Below are positions 1 through 7,528 of a DNA stretch of 35,542 bases, piece after piece. Position numbers and translations under genes: made by a program. The stretch's first letter is position 1; each line of letters starts with the position of its first letter. The notes beneath the pieces were generated by a model that did not search any database, was not told where the DNA came from, and was given only the letters and a program-made list of their open reading frames with translations. This DNA comes from Frankiales bacterium. GTDB taxonomy: Bacteria; Actinomycetota; Actinomycetes; Mycobacteriales; SCTD01. The DNA lies in NCBI GenBank assembly GCA_025965475.1, contig JAOPWV010000070.1:1-35542 (forward strand). Reading direction: 5' to 3'.

Positions 1-20
1 GGTCAGCTGGCCTGACCCGG

Positions 21-26
21 TATGCT
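21..26 (+). promoter_or_regulatory. candidate -10 element for the tRNA-Arg gene
   Basis: TATGCT fits the actinobacterial -10 pattern TAnnnT and lies 27 bases before the first base of the mature tRNA, a reasonable distance for a short 5' leader. The matching -35 would fall at or beyond the left edge of the window, so the promoter cannot be confirmed. Confidence 0.3.
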
Positions 27-53
27 GTCCTAGCACCACGGGGGCGACCCCGC

Positions 54-126
54 GCGCTCGTAGCTCAACGGATAGAGCACTTGACTACGGATCAAGAGGT
101 TGCAGGTTCGAATCCTGCCGAGCGCA
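54..126 (+). tRNA. tRNA-Arg (anticodon ACG)
   Basis: The full cloverleaf can be folded by eye. The acceptor stem is GCGCTCG (54-60) with CGAGCGC (119-125). The D stem is GCTC/GAGC, the anticodon stem is CTTGA/TCAAG around loop CTACGGA (85-91), and the T arm is GCAGG-TTCGAAT-CCTGC (102-118). The discriminator base is A126. The anticodon ACG reads CGU and, after A34-to-inosine editing by TadA, CGC and CGA, so this is the main arginine tRNA of a GC-rich genome. The 3' CCA is not encoded (the bases after A126 are CCC) and must be added by the CCA-adding enzyme. No integrase lies nearby, so there is no sign that this tRNA serves as an attachment site here. Confidence 0.97.
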
Positions 127-312
127 CCCACTATGACCGGGACGTGATCGACCTGTTCCGTAGTTCCCAGCCCCGCCAGCCTGTCCCGGTGATCGGGACT
201 GCCCGCGAGTGGAGCGTCTCCCGACGGACCCGCCCGGCGCCGAGCGGCGCCGCCCCACTCGACGCAACGGACTGCCGTAGCGCATATGCGCATGCATGCC
301 TGAACCGTCAGG
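127..312. other. intergenic region with two short perfect hairpins
   Basis: This lies between the tRNA and the convergent DinB-family gene. Two small perfect inverted repeats are present: GTCCCG-GTGAT-CGGGAC at 183-199 and GGCGCC-GAGC-GGCGCC at 236-251. Neither is followed by a T-tract on either strand. They could act as termination or processing signals for the tRNA (from the left) and the DinB gene (from the right), but in DNA this GC-rich 6-bp stems also arise by chance. Confidence 0.3.
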
Positions 313-828
313 TCAGACCGAACTCCGCCGCTGGACGAGCCCGCGCACGAATGCGGCCTGGCCCGCATGCTGCAGGTCGTCGGTGGTGACGCTGACCAGG
401 CGCACGCCGAGGGTCACGGGGGGATCCCAGGACCGGTCCACGACGCGATCGAGATCGGCGTCCGTGAGCGGTTTGACGAACCGGACCGTCCGCTCGTGCA
501 CCGCGCCGAAGTACGCGATCAGATCGTCCGCCGTCACCCGGACGGCTCCGACCTCCTCGGGGCTCTGTCCGTAGCCCGACACGGATGCCTCGAACGGCAA
601 CCCGAACCGGTCCGCGAAGCCGAGCGAGGTCCAGACCGGTTCGGTGCCGCCCATCTCCGCGACGTACCCGTCCTGCACCCGGGTCAGGTGCCAAACCAGC
701 CAGCCGATCGTGTTGGCCTCGTCGTCGACGCGGAAGGCCAGCTGGTCCGGAGTCAGCCCCTCGACCGCGGCGTGCACGACGCCGCGGATGTTGTTGAAGC
801 CCTCCAGCAGCAGCTCGGCGCTTCTCAT
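313..828 (-). CDS. DinB/DUF664-family protein
   Basis: This is a 171-residue protein of the DinB four-helix-bundle superfamily, which includes mycothiol- or bacillithiol-dependent transferases and many uncharacterised metal-binding proteins. It opens with a typical first helix (MRSAELLLEGFNNIRG) and has the IGWLVWHLTR motif with metal-ligand candidate His47. It closes with DLQHAGQAAFVRGL carrying His154. In relatives the last helix usually bears two histidines four residues apart, but here the first of these positions is Thr, so metal binding may differ. The ATG at 828 was preferred over a longer reading to 927 because AGGAG sits 9 bases before it and homology starts there. It is divergent from the APC permease gene (178 bp apart). 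The substrate is unknown. Confidence 0.85.
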   Translation of the reverse strand: MRSAELLLEGFNNIRGVVHAAVEGLTPDQLAFRVDDEANTIGWLVWHLTRVQDGYVAEMGGTEPVWTSLGFADRFGLPFEASVSGYGQSPEEVGAVRVTADDLIAYFGAVHERTVRFVKPLTDADLDRVVDRSWDPPVTLGVRLVSVTTDDLQHAGQAAFVRGLVQRRSSV

Positions 829-1006
829 CAGCGGTGACTCCTGTCGTACGGGCGCGGCGTCGACCTCCTTCCCGGGAGCCGGCGCGCGCAACCCGCGGGC
901 AACCCGGACGTGTGTCGCGCGCCACATCCGGGCCCGCGAGGTTGATCATGCCCGTGGGCCTCGCCCATCGGCGACCCACGGCGCACGTCTCACTTCGGAG
1001 CACTGC

Positions 1007-2506
1007 ATGTCAGCACCTGAATCCGTCAGCGGGGTCCGGACCACGGCCGGGGACGGACATCTCGAGGCCCTCGGCTACGAGGGCGAGTTCCAACGTTCGA
1101 TGGGCCTGGTCGCGAACTTCGCACTGGGCTTCACGTACCTCTCCCCGTTGGTCGGGGTGTACTCGCTGTTCGCCCTCGGGCTGGCCACCGCCGGCCCCCC
1201 GGCGATCTGGTGGATCATCATCGTGGGGCTGGGCCAGACGCTCGTGGCCCTCGTGTTCGGCGAGGTCGTGGCGCAGTACCCGATCACCGGCGGCATCTAT
1301 CCGTGGACCCGACGGCTGTGGGGCGCCCGGTATGCCTGGATCGCGGCCTGGGTCTACGTCTGGGCCATGATCGTCACGATCACGTCGGTCGCCGAGTTCG
1401 GCGGCGGTTTCGCGGCCGCCTTGTTCGGGCTCGAGAACACCGCCGGCGTCGGTCTGGCCACGGCCGTAGCCCTGCTCCTGATCGCGCTGGCCTTCAACTT
1501 CAGTGGAACGCAAGTGATGTCCCGCGTGGCGCGGATCGGCTTCGCCGCCGAGCTCGCCGGGGTCGTCGCGGTCGGCCTGTACCTGATGATCTTCCACCGC
1601 AAGCAGCCGTTCTCGGTCTTCTTCGACAGCATGGGCACGGCCGGCAGCGGCTCCTACCTCACCGCGTTCTTCGCGGCGGCCCTGACCGGGCTGTTCCTCT
1701 TCTACGGGTTCGAGGCGTGCGGCGACGTCGCCGAGGAGGTCGAGCACCCCGGCCGCCGCATCCCGGTCGCCATGCTGCTCAGCATCGGCGTCGGCGGCAT
1801 CTCGGGCCTGATGTCGTTCGCCGGGTACGTGCTGGCCGCGCCGAACCTCAAGGACATCATTGCGGGCAAGGACGGTGACCCGATTCCCGGGATCCTCAAG
1901 GACAGCCTGGGAACCGTCGGCCAGAAGATCTTCCTGGTCATCGCGATCACGGCGTTCATCTCCTGCGTCCTGTCGCTGCAGGCCGCTGCGAGCCGGCTGC
2001 TCTACTCCTTCGGCCGCGACCAGATGCTGCCGGGCCACCGGTGGCTGGCGAAGCTGTCCGTCAAGCACGCCGTGCCCACGAACGCGCTAATCGTCGCGTC
2101 CCTCGTGCCGATGGCGATCTGCCTGTACATCTACGCGCAGCCCAGTGCCCTGGTGCGGGTCACCTCGTTCGCCGTCCTCGGCATCTACCTCTGCTTCCAG
2201 ATGGTCGTCCTCGCGGCGCTGCGGCAGCGGCTGCGCGGCTGGCGGCCGGCCGGGGAGTTCTCGCTGCGCGGGTTCGGCCTGCCCGTCACGGTGCTGGCTC
2301 TGGCGTACGGCGTGACAGCGATGTACCTGCTCGCGAAGCCCGGGTCGACGGGTTCGTTCGGCGACCGCTGGACCAGCCTGATCGGCCTCGTCGTCGTCCT
2401 CGTGGTCGGTCTCGCGTACCTGTTCACGGCCCGGCCCGACCAGTACTCCGACGCACCGCAGGGCGACGCGCTCGAGGTCGCCGCACGACTGCGGGAGAAC
2501 GCCTAG
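1007..2506 (+). CDS. APC-superfamily amino acid/amine permease
   Basis: This is a 499-residue integral membrane protein of the amino acid-polyamine-organocation superfamily, probably a cation-coupled importer of an amino acid or amine. About 12 hydrophobic segments run from residue 28 to 485. Family landmarks are a first segment (FALGFTYLSPLVGVYSLF) with the small-residue break used for substrate binding, a loop EVVAQYPITGGIYPWTRRLWG, and the segment-6 region FEACGDVAEEVEHPGRRIP, where EEVxxPxRxIP is the APC signature. The ATG at 1007 was chosen because CGGAG lies just upstream and the preceding in-frame residues are an unrelated arginine-rich shadow. It converges on the Cache-GntR pair with a shared hairpin between. 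Specificity cannot be read from the sequence; transport of the substrate used by the neighbouring oxidation module is possible. Confidence 0.92.
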   Translation: MSAPESVSGVRTTAGDGHLEALGYEGEFQRSMGLVANFALGFTYLSPLVGVYSLFALGLATAGPPAIWWIIIVGLGQTLVALVFGEVVAQYPITGGIYPWTRRLWGARYAWIAAWVYVWAMIVTITSVAEFGGGFAAALFGLENTAGVGLATAVALLLIALAFNFSGTQVMSRVARIGFAAELAGVVAVGLYLMIFHRKQPFSVFFDSMGTAGSGSYLTAFFAAALTGLFLFYGFEACGDVAEEVEHPGRRIPVAMLLSIGVGGISGLMSFAGYVLAAPNLKDIIAGKDGDPIPGILKDSLGTVGQKIFLVIAITAFISCVLSLQAAASRLLYSFGRDQMLPGHRWLAKLSVKHAVPTNALIVASLVPMAICLYIYAQPSALVRVTSFAVLGIYLCFQMVVLAALRQRLRGWRPAGEFSLRGFGLPVTVLALAYGVTAMYLLAKPGSTGSFGDRWTSLIGLVVVLVVGLAYLFTARPDQYSDAPQGDALEVAARLRENA

Positions 2507-2524
2507 GTCTGACCAGCTGTCGTC

Positions 2525-2562
2525 GCAGAGGTCGGGTGCGGATCTTCCGCCCCGGCCTCTGC
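2525..2562. terminator. bidirectional terminator hairpin between convergent genes
   Basis: GCAGAGGTCGGG (2525-2536) pairs with CCCGGCCTCTGC (2551-2562), forming a 12-bp stem with one T-G wobble and a 14-base loop. It begins 19 bases after the permease stop codon and ends 4 bases before the stop codon of the opposing Cache gene, where a shared terminator is expected. There is no T-tract, as is common in GC-rich actinomycetes. Confidence 0.6.
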
Positions 2563-2565
2563 CGT

Positions 2566-3258
2566 TCAGCCGGTCAGGAGCCGCCAGGGAAACCCGTCGA
2601 CGTGGTGCACGGACCACCGGTGCGCAGCCGGTCCGCCGACGGCGACCAGCGATCCGGTCAGCCACGAGGAGGTCGTCGACGCGACGACCCGGCCCTCCGC
2701 GTTCACCAGCAGCGCAGGCTCCGCCAGCTCATCGAGCAGCGCGAGGAGCCGGTCCTCGAGCCGTCCCGCCAGCAGATCGGCGCCCGCGACCCCGAGGAAC
2801 GTCGAGCCGGACCGGACCGGGACGGTAAGCGTGACCATGTACTCGTTGGTCGACAGGTAGTCGACGTACGGACCCGCGACCCAGCGCTCGCCGGTGCGCT
2901 CCGGCTCGCGGTACCACTCGGCCGCCGTGTAGTCGTAGAAGTCCGGCGAGTCCGGATCGTGGCTGACCCGCAGTGCCTCAGGACGTACGCCGGCGAGCCA
3001 CCACTCCAGCCACCGCGGGGCATCTGCGAGCAGGCCCGGGGCGAGGATGACGCCAGTACCCGCCACCAGGCCGCGGTGCCGGTCGAGCACGTCGAGCAGG
3101 AGCTCGCGGGTCCCCGCCACGTCGGCCCGCCGCAGCGGCCGGTCCTTGCGCGCCGTAGCGTCACTGACCTCGAGCAGGCGCCGACCGACCACCTGGACGG
3201 AGCGGAAGACCTCATCGAGAAGTGCCGCCACCTCGTCGAGCACGCCCGGCGCCCTCAT
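2566..3258 (-). CDS. soluble Cache (PDC)-domain sensor protein coupled to a GntR regulator
   Basis: This is a 230-residue protein. Residues about 60-165 carry the Cache/PDC ligand-binding signature: DFYDYTAAEWYREPERTG, then WVAGPYVDYLS, then MVTLTVPVRSGSTFLGVAGADLL. A second, weaker alpha/beta module follows (ALLVNAEGRVVAST), so a double-Cache fold is possible. Cache domains normally face outside the membrane, but no signal peptide or membrane helix is visible, so this one should be cytoplasmic. The ATG at 3258 overlaps the stop of the upstream GntR gene by four bases, giving strong translational coupling. I infer that it binds a small carboxylate or amine related to the pathway and works with the GntR protein. 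No output domain is present. Confidence 0.8.
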   Translation of the reverse strand: MRAPGVLDEVAALLDEVFRSVQVVGRRLLEVSDATARKDRPLRRADVAGTRELLLDVLDRHRGLVAGTGVILAPGLLADAPRWLEWWLAGVRPEALRVSHDPDSPDFYDYTAAEWYREPERTGERWVAGPYVDYLSTNEYMVTLTVPVRSGSTFLGVAGADLLAGRLEDRLLALLDELAEPALLVNAEGRVVASTTSSWLTGSLVAVGGPAAHRWSVHHVDGFPWRLLTG

Positions 3259-4007
3259 GTCCGGCTCCGCAGCCGGCGCTTCGCGGCGGCCAGCCGGTAG
3301 TCGACGAGGCGGGCCGTCTCCGCGCGGATCCGCCCCTCCGCGATCGCCCGGACCCGCGCGGTCGCACCCTTCTCGATCGCCGCGACCAGCCGGCGGTGGT
3401 CGGCCACGACCATGCCGTGGTCGCCGGCCTGCTCCAGCGGTAGCCACAGCAGGTCGCCGATCTCCGCCTGCAGCGCGATCTCCGCGCGCGCCAGCCGGGC
3501 CGACTGCGCCGCAGCCGCGACCTCCAGGCGGAACCGGCCGTCGGCCCGGCGTCGGCTCCCCAGGTCAGGCGCCTCGACGAGCAGCTCGAGCCGCGTGCGC
3601 AGCCGGTCGCAGTTGTCGGCCGAGGCGCGCTCCGCGGCCAGCCCGGCCGTGGCGATCGCCACCGCGGCCCGGTGGTCGCCGATGTCGCGCAGCTCCTGGA
3701 GCGGGAACTCCATCAGTCGTTGCTCCAGCCGGAACGACGACAGCTCGGCCGGTGCCGTGACGAAGGTGCCGCCGCCGCGGCCACGGCGCGTCCGGACCAG
3801 CCCGTCCTGCCGCAGGGCGCCCAGCGCCTCCCGCAAGGTCACCGTGGCGACACCCAACTGCGCCGCGAGATCGACCTCGGCGGGCAACCGCTCGCCATCC
3901 GCGAGCAACCCGAGGTGGATCGACTCCCGCAGCCGGCGCACCACGGCTCCGGTCCGGCCGTCGGTCTCGAGGGGCGCGAAGGCCGACTGTTGGACCGGTG
4001 TACTCAC
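3255..4007 (-). CDS. GntR-family (FadR-type, FCD domain) transcriptional regulator
   Basis: This is a 250-residue regulator. An N-terminal winged helix-turn-helix (residues about 18-82) contains LPAEVDLAAQLGVATVTLREALGALRQDGLV and the wing TRRGRGGGTFV. The C-terminal all-helical FCD-like effector domain (about 95-240) includes the late helix HRRLVAAIEKGATARVRAIAEGRI. Such proteins usually repress catabolic genes and release DNA on binding a carboxylate. It is divergent from the Fe-S/flavoprotein operon, and the 133-bp intergenic region contains a palindrome in the operon's promoter, its probable operator. It is co-translated with the Cache-domain protein. The ATG at 4007 is the natural start; the RBS upstream is weak. 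Confidence 0.9.
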   Translation of the reverse strand: MSTPVQQSAFAPLETDGRTGAVVRRLRESIHLGLLADGERLPAEVDLAAQLGVATVTLREALGALRQDGLVRTRRGRGGGTFVTAPAELSSFRLEQRLMEFPLQELRDIGDHRAAVAIATAGLAAERASADNCDRLRTRLELLVEAPDLGSRRRADGRFRLEVAAAAQSARLARAEIALQAEIGDLLWLPLEQAGDHGMVVADHRRLVAAIEKGATARVRAIAEGRIRAETARLVDYRLAAAKRRLRSRT

Positions 4008-4062
4008 TCGGGCCCCTCTGCCGCGGCGGATGTGGTCTCTGGAATCTAGCCCCCCGACCCTC

Positions 4063-4091
4063 TTGTGCTTTGACCTATGACTTCATATGTT
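4063..4091 (+). promoter_or_regulatory. promoter with overlapping GntR-type palindromic operator
   Basis: TTGTGC (4063-4068) and TATGTT (4086-4091) are separated by exactly 17 bases and form a plausible sigma-70-like promoter for the Fe-S/flavoprotein operon. The palindrome ACCTATGACTTCATATGT (4073-4090; core TATGA-CT-TCATA, 4076-4087) fills the spacer and overlaps the -10, the placement expected of a repressor site. The divergent FadR-type GntR gene is the obvious candidate regulator. The promoter lies over the upstream ATG at 4087, supporting translation from the GTG at 4141 instead. Confidence 0.5.
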
Positions 4092-4140
4092 TCCGTCACG
4101 ACGTGCCTGCCGGCGTCGGCCGCCGATGCTGGGAGTTTCC

Positions 4141-5397
4141 GTGACCGACCTCGTTCCACTGCCCGATCCGACGGTGCATTCCGAGGCCGGATCCTCGACG
4201 GAGGAATTCGTCGCGGAGTGGCGCAACGCGGCGTACAACTGTTTCTCCTCCGGGCACAAGTTCTGCCGGGAGGTCTGCCCGGTCACCCAGGTGACCCGCA
4301 ACGAGACCTGGACGCCCACCGCGTTCCACGCGAACGTCGTGGCGATGGAACAGGGCGACCTGACCATCGAGGACGTCGCCGCCGACTACGTCAACTGCAC
4401 CGGTTGCGGCGCCTGTGAACTGCGCTGTCCCAACACGCTCTACACCGGCGACTTCTACCGGTTCCGCACACGGACCGTCGACCTGGTGAAGGGCGTCCGG
4501 GCGCTCGCCGTGGAGAACGGCATCCACCAGCCCGGCTGGCAGCGGTGGAACGAGCTGACCGACCAGCGCACGCACGAGCCGGTGCTCGGCGAGCAGCCGG
4601 TCGGACAGGACCAGGTCCGTGACTGGGCGGACGGGCTCAACATCCCGATCGGTGGCGAGAACATCCTGTTCGTCGACTGCGAAGCCGCGTTCTACCGGAC
4701 CTCGGTCCCGCGTGCGGTGGCGCAGATGCTGCAGCTCGGCGGGTACGAGTTCGGACTCATGCAGGAGCAGTGGTGCTGCGGCGGGCCGGCCGCGGAGATG
4801 GGGTACGTCGACCAGGCGAAGCGGTTCGCCCGGCACAATCTCGACAACTGGCACGCGTCCGGGGCCAAGCGGATCCTGGTTCTCGATCCGCACGACTACA
4901 TCAGTTTCACCGAGGACTATCCGAAGTACTTCGGGGCCGAGTTCGACCTCGAGGTCGTGCTCGTCATCGAGATCTTCGCCGAGATGATCCGCGACGGTCG
5001 GCTCACACCGCACGTGCCGATCGAGAAGGCGATCACGTACCACGACCCCTGCCGGCTCAACAAGCGCAAGGGAATCTGGAAGGAGCCACGCGAGATCCTG
5101 CGTGCGATTCCGGGCCTGGACTTCAAGGACGTGGACCGCGTCACCCAGTGGTCGTACTGCTCCGGCGGCGGCGGCGGTCTGCCCATCGAGAAGCCGGAGC
5201 TCACCAAGCGGATCAGTGACGTCCGGATCGGCAAGGCCGCCGAACTCGAGGTCGACACCCTGGTCAGCGCGTGCCCTTGGTCGGAGCGGCCGCTCAGCGC
5301 GTCAGGAGACGAGCAGAACATCGACGTCACCGACCTGCACGAACTCCTCGCCGAGTCGCTCGGCATCACGGTCGGTGGCCGGCGGGGTGACACGTGA
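4141..5397 (+). CDS. GlcF/LutA-like (Fe-S)-binding CCG-domain electron-transfer subunit
   Basis: This 418-residue protein is the probable electron-accepting partner of the downstream flavoprotein, as GlcF is for GlcD. The N-terminal ferredoxin-like region has Cys34, Cys42 and Cys46 (only three, with unusual spacing) and then a classical CTGCGACELRCP motif (Cys86, 89, 92, 96). Two CCG modules follow: Cys180 with WCCGG (212-213), and Cys304 (YHDPC) with YCSGGGGG (Cys340) and ACPW (Cys378). The terminal CxxC of each CCG module is altered (DPHD at 249-252; CPWS at 378-381), so cluster binding may differ from LutA or HdrB. GTG 4141 was chosen because GGGAG lies five bases upstream. The gene overlaps the flavoprotein start by four bases. 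Confidence 0.85.
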   Translation: MTDLVPLPDPTVHSEAGSSTEEFVAEWRNAAYNCFSSGHKFCREVCPVTQVTRNETWTPTAFHANVVAMEQGDLTIEDVAADYVNCTGCGACELRCPNTLYTGDFYRFRTRTVDLVKGVRALAVENGIHQPGWQRWNELTDQRTHEPVLGEQPVGQDQVRDWADGLNIPIGGENILFVDCEAAFYRTSVPRAVAQMLQLGGYEFGLMQEQWCCGGPAAEMGYVDQAKRFARHNLDNWHASGAKRILVLDPHDYISFTEDYPKYFGAEFDLEVVLVIEIFAEMIRDGRLTPHVPIEKAITYHDPCRLNKRKGIWKEPREILRAIPGLDFKDVDRVTQWSYCSGGGGGLPIEKPELTKRISDVRIGKAAELEVDTLVSACPWSERPLSASGDEQNIDVTDLHELLAESLGITVGGRRGDT

Positions 5398-6914
5398 CGG
5401 TCACAGAGAGCCTCGCGCAGCACGTCGTCGACAGCCTGGTCGCGGAACTGGCGCCCGTGCTGGGGGACGAGCACGTGCTCACGTCGAAGACGGCGCGGTG
5501 GAACCGGGCCCGGGTCCCTGCGCCCTTCCCGGTCCACCGATGGTCCGAACGTGTACCGGACCTGGTCGTGCTGCCCGCGTCGACCGAGGAGGTCGCGCAC
5601 GTCGTCCGCGTGGCCAACAAGTACAGCGTCGCGATCGTCCCCCGGGACGGCGGGACAGGTCTCACCGATGGCGCCGTTCCGGAGCGGCGGGGCATCGTCG
5701 TGGACGTCAAGCGGATGAATCAGATCCACGAAATCGACCTCGAGAACGGCACCTGCACCGTCGGCGTCGGGATCAACATGCTGAAACTCAACGAGGTACT
5801 GGGCAAACACGGGTTCATCTATCCGGACGATCCTGCGTCGTACCCGTGCTCCCTCATCGGCGGGCGTATCGGTACGAGCGGCTGGTCCCTCGTGGGCAGC
5901 CGGTACGGCCACTCGCGCGATCTCGTGTTGAGTTTCGACATGGTGCTCCCTACCGGAGAAACGATCACGGTCGGCGACGGCGGCGGACAGAAACTCACCA
6001 AGAGTTCAAGCGGGTACCAGCTCAAGCACCTGTTCATGGGCCACCAGGGGACCCTGGGTATCGCCACCCGCGCGACCCTGAAACTGTTTCCGAAGCCGGA
6101 GGCGGAGTTTTCGCCGTTCTGGGCGTTCGCGGACTACGAAACTGCGTACCGCGCTGTCGGGGCGCTGCCCCGTGCCGGGGTCGCGACGTTCGCTGGAGCC
6201 GTCTTGTTCGACGAATGGAAGGTCGACTACCTGCGGCGCGACGACGAGGCGTACATCCCACAGCCCAGCAGCGTGAAGGCGCTCGTCTGCGCCGTCGCCT
6301 ACGGGAACGAGGACGAGGTGCGCGCAGGCGGCAGGCGTCTGATGCGCATCGCGCGCGACCTGGGTGCCCGCTATCTCGGTGACGAGATCTCCGAGGGGGA
6401 TTGGGCCGCGCGTCACGACCGGTACGCGACGCCGCTGCACGGCCGGACACGCAACGGCCAGGTGGCTCCGATGAGCTGGCACTGCGAGGACGCGGCGATC
6501 AACTACACGCGCCTGCCGGCCGTCCGTGTCGCCTGGCACGGCATCCTCGACCGGCTCCGGCGCGACTACGACGTCTTCGACGACTGGGGGATGTTCGCCT
6601 ACACCAGCGGCAACACCGGCCTCGACTACCTCACCGAGATCGACGTCGGCATCTGGGAGCAGGAACTCGACGACCGCGCCTGGGCGGCCTGGGTCGACGC
6701 GAAGCGTGAGATCGCCGCGGTCAGCCTGGCGCACGGCGGCTCCATCAGTGCCTGTCACGGCTCCTGCCGCGAGGGCGAGGTCGACCTGGTCCCGGAGGAG
6801 CTCGGCGGCGCCTACGAGGTCATGCTGAAGATCAAGCGGGCGCTCGACCCCAACAACGTCATGAACCCGGGCAAGTACGGGCTCGACCGCGCCTACCGGA
6901 CGGAGGACTCCTGA
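5394..6914 (+). CDS. FAD-linked oxidase of the GlcD/VAO (PCMH) family
   Basis: This 506-residue flavoprotein probably dehydrogenates a 2-hydroxyacid or related alcohol and passes electrons to the upstream Fe-S protein. The FAD-binding PCMH domain covers residues about 50-235. It shows the PASTEEVAHVVRVAN entry motif, the pyrophosphate loop PRDGGTGLTDGA (83-94) and GGRIGTSGWSLVGSRYG (156-172). The C-terminal FAD-oxidase domain ends with LDPNNVMNPGK (about 484-494), diagnostic for GlcD, D-lactate and D-2-hydroxyglutarate dehydrogenases and for vanillyl-alcohol-oxidase relatives. The GTG start overlaps the preceding stop (GTGA). The substrate is not determinable. The local GntR, Cache protein and APC permease suggest a regulated catabolic role rather than housekeeping glycolate oxidation. 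Confidence 0.9.
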   Translation: MTVTESLAQHVVDSLVAELAPVLGDEHVLTSKTARWNRARVPAPFPVHRWSERVPDLVVLPASTEEVAHVVRVANKYSVAIVPRDGGTGLTDGAVPERRGIVVDVKRMNQIHEIDLENGTCTVGVGINMLKLNEVLGKHGFIYPDDPASYPCSLIGGRIGTSGWSLVGSRYGHSRDLVLSFDMVLPTGETITVGDGGGQKLTKSSSGYQLKHLFMGHQGTLGIATRATLKLFPKPEAEFSPFWAFADYETAYRAVGALPRAGVATFAGAVLFDEWKVDYLRRDDEAYIPQPSSVKALVCAVAYGNEDEVRAGGRRLMRIARDLGARYLGDEISEGDWAARHDRYATPLHGRTRNGQVAPMSWHCEDAAINYTRLPAVRVAWHGILDRLRRDYDVFDDWGMFAYTSGNTGLDYLTEIDVGIWEQELDDRAWAAWVDAKREIAAVSLAHGGSISACHGSCREGEVDLVPEELGGAYEVMLKIKRALDPNNVMNPGKYGLDRAYRTEDS

Positions 6915-6915
6915 G

Positions 6916-7173
6916 ATGGCGTACCGGTACGACGAGCAGTCGACCCCGCCCGCCGCGGAGCAGGTCACGGACGTGGCGATCACCCGCTTCGAGCACGTCT
7001 TCGAGGTGGACCCGCGGCTGATGGCCGAGCACGTCACCCAGCAGACGTTCCCCAACTGGGACACCCTGCGGATCGTGCGCAGCCGGACGGATCACCTTGC
7101 CTGGATGCACGCGCACTGGTGCACCACCGTCGTCTCCGGTGAGGAGCTGCTCGCTGAGCTCGACGCGGAGTGA
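6916..7173 (+). CDS. small conserved-looking hypothetical protein in the GlcD/GlcF-like operon
   Basis: This is an 85-residue acidic protein that I do not recognise. It starts one base after the flavoprotein stop codon, with GGAGGA just upstream, so it is almost certainly in the same operon. It contains no cysteine pair, signal peptide or membrane helix; residues His26, His40, His59, His64 and His66 are notable for its size. The phrases FEVDPRLMAEHVTQQTFPNWDTLRIV and LAWMHAHWCTTVVSGEELLAELD suggest a compact alpha/beta fold. Its position suggests an accessory or third subunit of the dehydrogenase, but this is inference only. Confidence 0.7.
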   Translation: MAYRYDEQSTPPAAEQVTDVAITRFEHVFEVDPRLMAEHVTQQTFPNWDTLRIVRSRTDHLAWMHAHWCTTVVSGEELLAELDAE

Positions 7174-7185
7174 CCGCCTGGTGCG

Positions 7186-7431
7186 TCACGTCGGCGGCCG
7201 GGCGTTGCCGCTGATGGCGGCCAGGGGCGGCAACACCGCCGCGATCGCCAGCGCGACGACCCGGACGGGTACCGGAGCGGGGACGAAGAAGCCGAACAGC
7301 ACGAGGGCGATGCACGGCAGCATGAACAGGAAGTAGCCGCGGCGCCGCTTGGCGATCTCCGCCTCCCGGGCCTCCCGCGGCGTCGGCGTGACCACGTCGA
7401 AGCTGTCCCTGCGCGGACGTCGACGGCTCAC
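7186..7431 (-). CDS. DUF3099-family small membrane protein
   Basis: This is an 81-residue protein with a basic N-terminus (MSRRRPRRDSF), the segment REAEIAKRRRGYFLFMLPCI and two hydrophobic helices (residues about 33-50 and 54-73). This is the layout of DUF3099, a small membrane protein widespread in Actinomycetota with no known function. It starts at GTG 7431 with GGCGGAG upstream. It converges on the GlcD/GlcF-like operon (12 bp between stops) and lies 140 bp from the end of the MHS transporter gene, separated by two hairpins. Confidence 0.8.
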   Translation of the reverse strand: MSRRRPRRDSFDVVTPTPREAREAEIAKRRRGYFLFMLPCIALVLFGFFVPAPVPVRVVALAIAAVLPPLAAISGNARPPT

Positions 7432-7480
7432 CGTGTGAGTCTCCGCCCGGTGGCCGTCGCTGGCCAGTGCCCCGGTTTAT

Positions 7481-7516
7481 GGAACGTCCACAGCATCAGG
7501 GTGCTGTGGACGTTCC
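7481..7516. repeat. perfect 15-bp inverted repeat with 6-base loop
   Basis: GGAACGTCCACAGCA (7481-7495) and TGCTGTGGACGTTCC (7502-7516) are exact reverse complements around loop TCAGGG. The stem is less GC-rich than its surroundings and perfectly conserved over 15 bp, which chance would not easily give. It lies upstream of the DUF3099 gene and beyond the hairpin that follows the MHS transporter. It could be a terminator without T-tract, a dispersed intergenic palindrome family (REP-like), or a protein-binding site. Confidence 0.7.
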
Positions 7517-7528
7517 GCAAAGGGTCCG

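Noticed and set aside
54-126. tRNA-Arg as the attachment site of an integrative element
   Set aside because: No integrase, excisionase or duplicated tRNA 3' end was seen in the window, and the following genes look chromosomal.
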